From Nansenia antarctica (Eukaryota > Chordata > Actinopteri > Argentiniformes > Microstomatidae), in NCBI GenBank assembly GCA_963989245.1, contig OZ022351.1:12766843-12830842 (forward strand): DNA of 64,000 nucleotides. The letters are read 5' to 3'. The position numbers were made by a program, and so were the translations under genes. This document shows positions 12,341-21,861 of this stretch, one piece after another. Positions within the stretch are counted from its first letter, which is position 1. The number at the start of each line of letters is the position of its first letter. Under the pieces are notes generated by a model. The model saw only the letters and a list, made by a program, of their open reading frames with translations, searched no databases and had not been told where the DNA came from.

Positions 12341-12740
12341 TATAATAATAATAATAATAATAATAATAATGGATTTTATTTATAAAGCACTTTACATTTC
12401 AAGAATCTCAAAGTGCTACAGTCAATAAAAGAAACAAAAACAGCACAACACAATAAAGATCACTAAAAACATCAAAAGCAGAAAGGTTAAAAAGACACTG
12501 TGGCATAAAACTAAAGAAAAGAAAAAAAATACAAATCTGGCTACTGGAACGCCTTGTTAAAAAGATGAGTCTTAAGTCCGCTCTTAAAAGAGTCGACCGA
12601 CTGTGGTGCTCTCAGGTGTAGTGGGCAGGGAGGGCGTTCCACAGTTCGGGGGCGATGGAGCAGAAGGCCCGGTCTCCCATGGAGCGGAGGTGGGTCCTGG
12701 TGGGTTTGAGGAGGTTTGCATTTGATGAGCGGAGAGTGTT
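12341..12740 (-). mobile_element. 3' end of a retroposon with (ATT)n tail
   Basis: A minus-strand segment ends (at the left) in an (ATT)n tail next to 'ttataaagcactttac', a 3' UTR type common to fish LINEs and their SINEs. It is bounded by a 29-bp perfect direct repeat (12312-12340 and 12741-12769), the mark of target-primed insertion. It is 5'-truncated and has no coding sequence. Confidence 0.8.
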
Positions 12741-12769
12741 GCAGGGCAATAGGTCAGCTATTGTGTAAC

Positions 12770-12987
12770 CTAATGGTCTGATATAATCCTGATATTTACA
12801 TTAAAGTCGACAGTATTACCCTAACACCCCTGGTAGCTGAGGCTGATATCCTGAAATTACCATTGATATTAACAGTGTTATTGTAACACCCCAGGGGAGG
12901 CAAACAGGTCATGTGTAATAACAACAGTGCAATTAGTCATTTAAGTGTATTATAATGTGCTGTTTTATTGTCTTTGTCTTTCAGAAA
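12770..12987 (+). other. Upstream region of copy B
   Basis: AT-rich sequence without a clear TATA box. An acceptor-like CTTTCAG directly precedes AAAATGG at 12984, so the ATG exon probably follows a 5' non-coding exon that I cannot place. Confidence 0.4.
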
Positions 12988-13532
12988 ATGGCTTTTGCAC
13001 CAGTGTTTACATTCGAGGCCCCTACCAACGAGCTCACGCTTCGCCCCTCTGCCGCGGCGGCGGCACACACCGCCCGAAGCCGCCAGCAGACCTCCGCTGG
13101 TGGGCGGAATGTGGTGAAGAAGGGTGACCTCTTGAAGGCGGAGGCGATGGCCAGAGCCTGCCAGAAGGGGGATGGCAGCGACCAGATGGTCCTGGCTGAG
13201 ACTGAGCTCCAGTTTGGACAGTATTACGGGCAAACAATCCGGTGGCTGCTGGAGAACGATGTGGGCTACGCCGTCAAGATCTTGGCGGTCCACCAGCAGG
13301 AGAGAGAGGAAAGGGTAAACATAACAACACCCCTAATGCAGAACAAGGACGACCTTGCCTCCTATGCCAAGCTTTTCCCCCCCATGGTGACGGCCGTTGC
13401 CAGGCGTAAGTTGTGCAAGGGCTCCGGTTCCACATGTGGGGTGGACTACACGCTGTTGGGGTTCGGTACGCACGCGCACCGAACATACAAGTCCCTGTAC
13501 AATGCAAAAGACCGGGAGAGTCGAACGTGAGT

Positions 13533-13576
<44 letters not shown>

Positions 13577-14838
13577 GATTTTGTGTGTGTTTATGTATCG
13601 CATGTGTCTGATTTTGTGTTGATCTCTGTTACAGCTTCGTGAACTGGATAAGAAGAGAGGTGGGTCCAGGATAGGGGAGTTTAAAAAGTATGTGCTGGCT
13701 CGGGACACGGCACCAGAGCCACCAGGCGCCTCCTCCTCGGACCCATCAGACGCTGATCTTTTCACCGCTGCCACCGAGGTCGACTCTCCTAGTAAGTGTA
13801 CCTTTTGATGTGAATTCACTTGTAATGCACTTGTAATGCGCCACCCTAACACTGATATTGTAGAAAAGGCTCTAGAAAGTATAGGGTGTATGTCACTTTA
13901 AGACATTCGCCAGTTGGAGGAAACCCTGTGTGTACCCGTCAGTTTGGTGTTACGTTGCGAGAGGGAGCATGTCGGAGAGTTGAGAGGAGTTCTGGAGTTC
14001 ATCGTTTCTCATATTATAGCCTACTGAGTTACTTACCAGTTAGAGACAGTATTATAGCCTTATTTACAGACGATCCAGTAGGGACGTTCAAGCATTAAGT
14101 AAATGACCAAAAAGTAAGTGCCTATTTCTCTGTTGTTAGCGACCATATACGTTGTGAGTTTAGCCACGCATTTGTATGTGCACAGAGCGAGTATAACTGT
14201 TTCCATATGTCATTATGATGCTCATGTTGTAATTGATTAGGAGAAGGTTGTTCGCTATTATATTTCCTATGTTTAAGTTAAAGTAGCATTGTTTATGCCG
14301 CTGTAAAGATTTAATTGAATAGCGTCTCCATGCCGCGAGTGAATGTCAGTTGCACGTGGATGCCAGTATGTAGTAGCCTCATGTAACACAGGGTAGCGCC
14401 ATTTTCCTTTATTTAACCTGTTCAAGTACATATAATGCGAAGCGGTTTATTTCATTTGAATCAGAATATTGTTATCTGTAGCCTAAGTTGCTGGTTATGT
14501 ACATAAGCAATGTACCAGTGTTAAGTTGAATGAGCCTGCTTTATTTGGTTTCCTTTCAGACTTAGGAATATTATTATTATAACTACATCTATATATAACT
14601 ACCTACTGGAATTCAATACAGTTGGATAAAAGAAGTACATCTCCTCGTCTTATTGTGTCCTGACCGATGCACCATCTTGTTTACAATCTATACCTGAAAG
14701 AACTAGCCCTATCCTGGCTATTACCTCACTAACAGATATGTTTTGTCAGGCATGTACAGGGACACCCCAGCAGCTGTCCTCCCCTCTTCCTCTCTCTCCT
14801 CCTCCTCCGAACAGCCACCGGAAGGACCAGGACCAGGA

Positions 14839-14881
<43 letters not shown>

Positions 14882-17766
14882 CAGCACTGCTGGCTTTTCA
14901 GAAGCCTGCCTCCGGCAAAGAGGTATGTATGATGTGTGTGTGTCTGCCTGTCTGCTGCACATTCACACTCACTAACTGTGTTGCCCCTGCTGTCTGCTGT
15001 GTGTTATTCAGCTGCTTCCCCTCAGCTGGAGGCAGACGCTGCCTGAGGAGCAGCAGGAGTGGGTAGGCCGGGCCCTGTTCCAGAGGGACCCCAGCAGCAG
15101 AAAGGTGGTCCTCACCTCACCACTCCGCCTGTGGTGGCACCCACCTGGCGCCCGGCCACTCTACACACAGCCCCCCGCCAATGCCCACGCCTTCTTCCAG
15201 CGGCCATTCTGCCTGTGGATGCCCTACCGGATGTGGGCATATCACCTGAAGTGCCCGTCCGATGGGCGGAAACTGATTGCCGCTGGAACATACAAGACTG
15301 TCCGGAGGGTCTTGGACAGGAGTGGGTGGTACTACATGGCCACGGAGTGCCTGCAGTGCCCCTCCTGCAAGAAGAAGATGGCGGGCTGGTCGCAGGACAT
15401 CTTGGAGCAGCTGGACATCGCTCACCGAGAGCAATTCCCAGCTGTTCTCACGTACAAGTATGTCACTTTAAGTCATTCAACATTTACTCAACAATGCGTT
15501 GTTGTTGTTGTTGTTGTTGTTAACTTTATTTCTGGCTGTACACTCTCTGTTTCCACCCCAGGTTGTCCTGCGACAAGGCTGTGATTGGCCTGATAAAGGA
15601 GCGCACCCTGGGCAACGGTGTGGCTCGCCTCCGTGCCTCCCTGGTGGAGCAGCACTCCAGGGAGTGGATGGTGCGGTCGATCGAGTACCTCTCCGTGCTC
15701 CGCAAGCTGAGGGCACCTGGAGCAGCACCAAAGGAGGTGTCGCTCCCAAAGCTCCAGAAGGTGCCCGGACTCACCTGGTTAGGCCGGGTCTACGTCCAGG
15801 ATGCCATGACCAGGCTGGGCGAGACCAAGGCCAGGGTGACGTCCATTTTTGGCGATCTCCTCAAGATGGACTCCACCAAGAAGGTGAGATTTCTCTCTCC
15901 ACTGTGCCGTTACCCTGTATGATGTCTGTGTGCCTGGTGTCTAAATGTGTGTTTGTGCTGTGTCTTGCAGATCGCCAAAAAGCTTGCGGGCGGTGCCGCC
16001 GGCTCGGCCGCCTGGATGACCAATGTTGGCAACGAGTACGGGCAGGTACTCGTGTCCGTCCTCACGGCAGCCAAGGGGGACGGACTGGCCAACATGGCGG
16101 CCGGCCTGATGAGACGGTACCGTGAAGCCGGAAAGGCCCCTCCGAAGGTCATGTACGTGGACCGGGACTGCTGTGTTACCGTGGGAACGTCTGCTGTGAA
16201 GGAGATGTACCACGAGTGGCACGAGCTGGTGGTCAGGCTCGACGTGTGGCACCTCATGCGGCGGTTCGCGAGTGGTGTCACCACAGGCAGCCACCAGCTC
16301 TACGGCCTCTTCATGGCGAGGCTGTCCTTTGCCATTTTCGAGTGGGACGCCGGTGACGTCGCCCGCCTGAGAGAGGCCAAGCAGTCCGTGGAGGGGAGGG
16401 ACGCCCACGTCAAGTTGTCCGCCAAGGAGCTCGCTCGACACTGTCGACGCCGTACGAGGGGAGCGGCGGAGACAGAGCGGCTCCTCCGGGAGGTGCTGGA
16501 CGCTTTCTGGAGCTTGACGGACACCATGGGCGTCCCTTTGATCGCCCGCGCCCGCATGGAGGAGATCTGGAGCACGCAGCGCCGCCACCTCGGCTGCATC
16601 CAGGACCCGGAGGGGGTGGAGCTGTACACACAGACGGGAGAGGTCACCAAGGGTGGCGTGAGGCTCCCCGTCTACCGGTGCGCACGTGGCTCCACCTCCC
16701 TCGAGTCCTTCCGCCTGCACCAGTGCCGCTTCATTCCGGGTAAGTCTTTCTCCAGCAGAGCGTGCACATAGTCAATGTATAGTTTTACTTACTCTCCCCT
16801 CACTAATTGGATTTCTCTGTTCCTCTCCCATCTATGTGTTTTTCTAGGTACATCTGCGAGTGACGTCCACTTCCAGGTGAACCTGCTGGAGGGCCTGGTG
16901 CGGTGGAATGAAGACCGGGGACGAGCAGCAGTCGAGGGAGGTCAACGCGCGGCGCTGCGTTGCTACAGTGCCCAGCTGCAGCACAGCTTCAACCAGCTGG
17001 CCCAGGAGGTCAAGGGAGTGGAGCTGGTTGAAAACTACACCACGCCCAGGGAGTACACAGGTACTCAGAGAGCTCAGAGACAGAGAGTGTTTGCTGCTGT
17101 TGTCTTATGGCATCTGCTAATGTGTGTTTGTGTTTGTGTTTGTGTGTGTGTGTCTCTCTCTCTCTCTCTCTCTGCAGGGGAACTCTTGGGGGTAGAGTAC
17201 CTGTACTCCCAGACAGGCACTGTGCTGCAGCAGGATCCCAACGCTCCGGATGGGACTGACGAGGTTGAGGAGGAGGACGACGACCGGACGACGGTGACCG
17301 ACGAGGGCCTCGAGGAAGAGGAGGAGGAGGAGGAGCCAGAGGAGATCCGTCTCCTCGTCCATCACGACGCTCTCCTCCAGGAGCCCCACGGTGTGCCTGA
17401 GGCGTCGTCATCCCAGTTGGGATCCCCCCCCCACCCACCACCCCCCGAGGACGACATGATGGAGGTGCAGCAGGCTGAGGAGGATGAAGTGAGTGGACGG
17501 TTGCCTGTTAAGAGTTCATATTTGCTTGGTGTTTGCTTGCAGCGTCGCCTCATGTGCTGTGTCTGTGTGTTGTGTGCTTTTTTTTCAGGACGTCATTGGG
17601 CCAGACGGTCACCCCGGTTACCATCACGTGGTGGCCCTGGCCCGTGGCCCTGGCCCATGGCCTCGTGGAGCTGCGTCACCACGCCTTTGTCACCGCTCGT
17701 CAGTCCAGGGAGGTGGCCACCACCTCCTCAGCCTCTGCCCCACCACTGGACACCGACACCACTTAA
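12988..17766 (+). CDS. Copy B: RNase H-like/zinc protein (DUF6729-type), nine coding exons
   Basis: Exons: 12988-13526, 13635-13791, 14750-14922, 15012-15457, 15562-15883, 15971-16739, 16848-17060, 17178-17488 and 17589-17766, all with GT-AG borders. From exon 2 to exon 9 the phases agree. The exon 1-2 junction does not join in frame (phase 2 into phase 0), so one of those two exons is damaged or misplaced. Domain order: LQFGQYYGQTIRWLLENDVG (resembles ExoX-like C-terminal segments); a proline/PE-repeat linker; CPSDGRK...CLQCPSCKKK, resembling DUF6729; then an RNase H-like core with VMYVDRDCC, RLDVWHLMRRF and STSLESFRLHQ, whose Asp, Asp and Glu could be a DDE triad; then RWNEDR and an acidic tail. 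The last exon carries a 13-bp tandem duplication that shifts the frame; without it the exon reads to TAA at 17764, overlapping AATAAA. The C-terminal CxxCGQP module of copies A and C is absent. Function unknown; possibly a transposase or a gene derived from one. Confidence 0.75.
13533..13575. repeat. (TG)n microsatellite in copy B intron 1
   Basis: About twenty TG units directly downstream of the exon 1 donor. Frames across it are artefacts. Confidence 0.95.
13880..14690 (+). mobile_element. Possible solo LTR in copy B intron 2
   Basis: The 960-bp intron begins with a TGTATGTCACTTTAAGACAT motif like the start of several fish LTRs and ends with TGTTTACA. I could not match a target duplication, so the ends and the assignment are uncertain. 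Confidence 0.3.
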
Positions 17767-18221
17767 TAAATCCTTTATTTTCCAAAAAATCCTTTCTATG
17801 TCCTCATTTATATCATATGCCTTTATTTCAGTAAGCCAGCCACACATTTCACACACTTCACACTTCACACACTTCACACTTCACACTACACTCTTTTGTC
17901 TCTCATGGTAGCTGTCCAGGCTCCTTTGTCTATCCGTGTGCCGGTCTGTCTGCCAGAGGCGTGAAGTTGTAGGTGTGTCAAACCTGCAAGACTGTGGAGC
18001 TGTGGCTTGCAGAGAGGAGAGACTTGAAGACGCGAAAGCCACTGTAAATACTGTGTGTGTGTAGTCTATTTTTAGTCTTTTTTCTCTTATTTTAAATTTA
18101 TTATAGTGTACTGTGTGCTTTTTTTTTTAACCTTTATTCAAATCATGAATCATTCAAAACATTATTTGTATTCTTTTATTATGAAACACCACAAAAAATG
18201 AAAAAACACACCATAAAAGCA
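17767..18221 (+). other. 3' flank of copy B
   Basis: It begins with AATAAA overlapping the stop codon. It contains several CACACTTCACACTTCACA-type short repeats (about 17845-17890) and a T-rich stretch. No gene. Confidence 0.6.
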
Positions 18222-18400
18222 GGTTGAAATAAAGCCATGCTGTAATAAACCATTAATTAATGTATTATTACACATTTATCACTAGTACAATATATATAAT
18301 AAAACGAAATACATTGGTTTTGAAATAAATCGACAAATTTAGAACATAAAAGCATAATAACACATAAATAACATAAAAGCATGTCTACTATAAATGCTTT
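18222..18400. repeat. Flanking direct repeat, copy 2
   Basis: Near-identical to 1-185 in the same orientation, and again followed by an antisense V-SINE-like element. Confidence 0.85.
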
Positions 18401-18431
18401 CATAGGGGGGAAAAAACGAAACTGGCTCATG

Positions 18432-18546
18432 CCATTTGCCATTTAGCAGACGCTTTTAATCCAAAGCGATTTACAATTTCGAATTACAGGGACATTCCCC
18501 CTGGAGTAACTGAGGGCTAAGTGCCTTACTCAAGGGCACACCCTAC
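18432..18546 (-). mobile_element. V-SINE-like fragment
   Basis: The minus-strand body and 3' end of the same SINE as 8387-8565, lacking the tRNA-like head. It lies at the position corresponding to the SINE at 188-310. Confidence 0.8.
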
Positions 18547-18904
18547 CATTTAGGATCTACCATATGGCGCTTTTCCACCAACGGCCCGGCTCGGCTTGGC
18601 TCGGCACGCTTTTGAACAGTTCTGGTTTTCCACTATACACGAGACCAGGAACGAGTAGGAGGAGTAGGAGATAGTAGGTGGAATTACGCGTCATAAAAGC
18701 GCGCCATGGTGGTGACGTATATTTTCACGAGACACAACACAGCCACAACAATAGCAACATGGAGGAACTTGAAGCTATCGTGTACTTTTTCCTCGGCATG
18801 TGGTATATTATTAACCGTGGTTTTTTTGAGAGAAAGAGGAAGAGAGAGAGGAAGCTATGTACACATAATAAAGTCATGTTTTTTGAACCCTTAAAACCAC
18901 TGCC

Positions 18905-19306
18905 GCCCCGCGGTGGTGTAGCGGTCTACGCACTGGCCGCTAGTGCATGCTGCCCACCGGGGCCGGGGTTCGTATCCCGGCTCGCCAGATCCAGATATGG
19001 CCGAGGCACACGGGAAGCGGCATATTGGCCGGCCGCTTCCGAGGGGGGTATAGGAGTATTTCTGGACTAGGATCCGTCGCGCAACACCGCCCCCTGGGTG
19101 CCGGAATAACGGTACTGGGCTCGAGGAGCCAGTCAGCCTAGTCTGCCTGGCGCCCTCCTCTGGGACTGCCGGCCACGGGGTCGTGCGGCGGATCCTATGC
19201 AATAGGCAGGGGATAATTGGATGCTAAGTTGGGTTAAATTGGCTACCAAATTGGGTGAAAAAGGGATAAAATCTGAAAAACAAATTTAAAAAAAAAAAAA
19301 AAAAAA
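18905..19306 (+). mobile_element. 402-bp tRNA-derived SINE, copy 1
   Basis: It begins GCCCCGCGGTGGTGTAGC (box A region), has box B GGGGTTCGTATCCC, a long body and an A-rich tail, and is flanked by CACTGCC (18898-18904 and 19307-19313). A second near-identical copy lies at 34298-34695. Confidence 0.9.
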
Positions 19307-19439
19307 CACTGCCTTCACTTGTCTGCTTTATGAACTGTATGAGCATATGAGATGGCTACTGCCTGATCGATGTCGACACTGCTCGTAGTGAATATAAGCA
19401 CTTGACGCATGTTGAACTCCTGGTTCATTGAGTTTACTC

Positions 19440-19990
19440 CCGGTTCACTTCTCGGGGTGGCACCACGGTGGTTCAGGGCTCAAAATGACCGTATACCGAT
19501 GGTAGAGTTAACCAGCATAGTCTTGTGTTTCTACCACCTTCATAGCCGGTGTTATTAACGGGCAAAGACGGTGCACGGAGGCACCCTTTGCGGGTTAATA
19601 ACTGTGATTTACCGCGGGTTAGGATAACAATTCAAACGTGTCCGGATAGGGGAGAGGACAGGGAATCCAAAACCATTTGAATGGTGTCGATACTACACTC
19701 CTATCACCGTCGACACAGCAAGGAGCGAATTCCCTGGTAAAACTTTTCTCTCCCCCCGCTGTCAACGGGAGTTTCAACCAGCAGGCGCGGTGCTGCGAGC
19801 AGCAGCGGGTGAACTCCCGGTTCATTGAGTTTACGGTTAAAAGCATATCTTCTCGGGGTGTCAGCGCGGTGGTTAAGGGCTCAAAATGACCGTATACCGA
19901 TGGTGAAGTTAGCAAAGGAGTATTGTGTTTGTACCACCTTCATAGCCGGTGTTATTCACGGGCAAAGACGGTGCATAATAGCGATTTTTG
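19440..19990 (-). repeat. Inverted relatives of the 386-bp module
   Basis: Two partial copies, each containing 'ctcaaaatgaccgtatacc' and 'accttcatagccggtgttat', match the 9939-10830 module on the opposite strand. Confidence 0.8.
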
Positions 19991-20396
19991 TGTTATGCTT
20001 GTTGTAAATAAAAGTTCTATGATGCATTGAAATGACATTAAACTAAGATAATACGATGGTTAGCATAATTTTTCGAATCTTTATTAATAAGCTATTACAG
20101 AAACTGTAGTGACATTTTCCAAGAGCGAATGTGGTATTTAAAGATGGCGGTTAGCGAAGAAATCTATGAACATGGGATGACGATTTCCATTGACCAATCA
20201 ACGGTGTGCAGCGTCACACGTCACACGCAGCCTGGCAAAAAGGTTCCGGGTCTCAAAAAGGTTCCTGCCCTCGAAGGGTAGCTAAAGAAGCGTGCCGTAC
20301 CGCGCCGTGCTGATCCAGGCCGCTCAATGGAAAAGCGCCAAAGAAGCAGGCCAGCCTGGGCTGACCCGGGTCAGCCCTCTAGTGGAAAAGGGGCTA

Positions 20397-21265
20397 TAGA
20401 GACACATAGCAGGGTAGGAGAATCTTCCTGTGTATTACAAATTCATTGTGTATTACACATTCCCTGTGTATTACAAATTCATTGTGTATTACACATTCCC
20501 TGTGTATTACAAATTCATTGTGTATTACACATTCCCTGTGTATTACAAATTCCCTGTGTATTACACATTCCCTGTGTATTACAAATTCACTGTGTATTAC
20601 AAATTCCCTGTGTATTATAAATTCACTGTGTATTACAAATTCCTTTGTATTACTTTCCAGTGTATTATTTATTTGTATTACGCTTTTGTTAGTTGTTATT
20701 TACAATTACATGGTTAATTGATGTTCAGTCATTGCAAATCGTTTTAAATATGTGTATATTATGTACATGGTGTAGCAGTTATGTGTGTGCTTTTTAATAA
20801 ATCAAGTGTGGAGTTGAATATATACACGTGTCAAAGTGTGTTTTAAAACAGTATAATGGTGACATTAAGATCAACAGTGAAGCATAATTAAGTTTTGACA
20901 TTTTATGACAGGATTTTTATGGTGCATCAAGGAGATGGCCGGTGTTATCTCCTTGAAGAAAGGTGTTGATGCCTCTTCAGGAAGACTGCTTGCTGTGTGT
21001 TGCCTCAACAGGGGGCTGCAGTCTGATAAGACTTGCAATCTTCCCACGGTAAGATAGAAACTGGAAAGGGGCAGAATACATTGCATGTAAAACCAATAAA
21101 TAGCAACAAATGTCCTGTTTTCTTTAATGAAATGAATTATAAATAATCAAAACATGTTGTGTTACATTAAACATTTAATTGATTAAGACTTAAAAAAAGA
21201 AAATATTTTGGACAGTAATGTCCTCAGGTGGATTCGAACCCACAGCTGAAAAGACGGCAAGAAAG
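20397..21265 (+). repeat. Large direct repeat, left copy (5' of copy C)
   Basis: It starts GAGACACATAGCAGGGTAGG, contains a 16-17 bp minisatellite (TGTGTATTACAAATTCA type, 20430-20640), then unique sequence with TTTTAATAAATCAAG, and ends at GGTGGATTCGAACCCA plus AAAAGACGGCAAG. The same series recurs at 27922-29060, on the other side of copy C. Confidence 0.9.
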
Positions 21266-21309
21266 GGTCAATAAAAGGTCAAATGTCCGTTACGGGAAAT
21301 ACTCGACTG

Positions 21310-21430
21310 GCCCCCGGGGGCCTACCCTGTGTAGCCGTAATTGTCCGTAAAAGCCGTTAATGTAACCCTAGTTAATATTACCCTGTGTAGCCGTAATTTT
21401 CCGTAAAAGCCGTTAATGTAACCCTAGCAG
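21310..21430 (+). repeat. Two-copy tandem repeat
   Basis: A block of about 60 bases containing CCTGTGTAGCCGTAAT and AAAAGCCGTTAATGTAACCC occurs twice in succession. Confidence 0.85.
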
Positions 21431-21861
21431 TGTGTGGGTTTTGCGAACCGTCTTGCGAGTTGTTCATAGTGTTATATTATTCATGGTTGTGCAATGTTTT
21501 AGATACTACTGCAATGCTAGTCTACACAGTTTTGCACAATGATAGCCTGGCCGTACTATACAGCATTAGGCTACTGTACATAATATGTACACCAGTATTG
21601 TACATACTAATGTGCAAATGATATGACTGCTGCCTAGCAGTGCCCACAATGTTGTCATTTAGTAAATCCCCCAGTGTTACACTGTGATATTAACTTTCAA
21701 ATAGGCCTAAATCAAATCAAATCAAATCAATCAAGTGTAATTTATATTATAGGACAATTAAAGTGTAAATGTATACAGTTTATTTATTTACAATGTATTT
21801 ATATTCCATATTGTGTGTTTCTTTTTTCCCCATCTATTAGTGTTTCACTTATCTAATCAGC

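Larger units (their letters stand above)
18565..20340 (+). mobile_element. TIR DNA transposon, Harbinger-like, with nested SINE
   Basis: Inverted ends share TGGCGCTTTTCCA and continue with similar GC-rich sequence (CGGCACGCTT). The ends resemble fish PIF/Harbinger elements, but I found no convincing target duplication. A short frame (MEELEAIVYFFLGMWYIINR at 18758) may be a transposase N-terminus. It holds a SINE at 18905-19306 and inverted relatives of the 386-bp module. Confidence 0.6.

Noticed and set aside
13274..13852. 192-codon minus-strand frame
   Set aside because: Antisense to copy B exons 1-2 and runs through the TG microsatellite; no similarity and no splice logic.
14729..14962. 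Minus-strand frame rich in Ala-Leu
   Set aside because: Shadow of the PEPEPE repeat in copy B exon 3.
18891..19202. 103-codon minus-strand frame with RRTTPWPAVPEEG
   Set aside because: Lies wholly in the GC-rich 402-bp SINE; the same sequence is non-coding in the second copy.
20430..20717. Frames reading VYYKFIVYYTFP or SLCITNSLCITH
   Set aside because: Translations of the TGTGTATTACAAATTC minisatellite in different frames; the same artefact recurs at 27955-28270.
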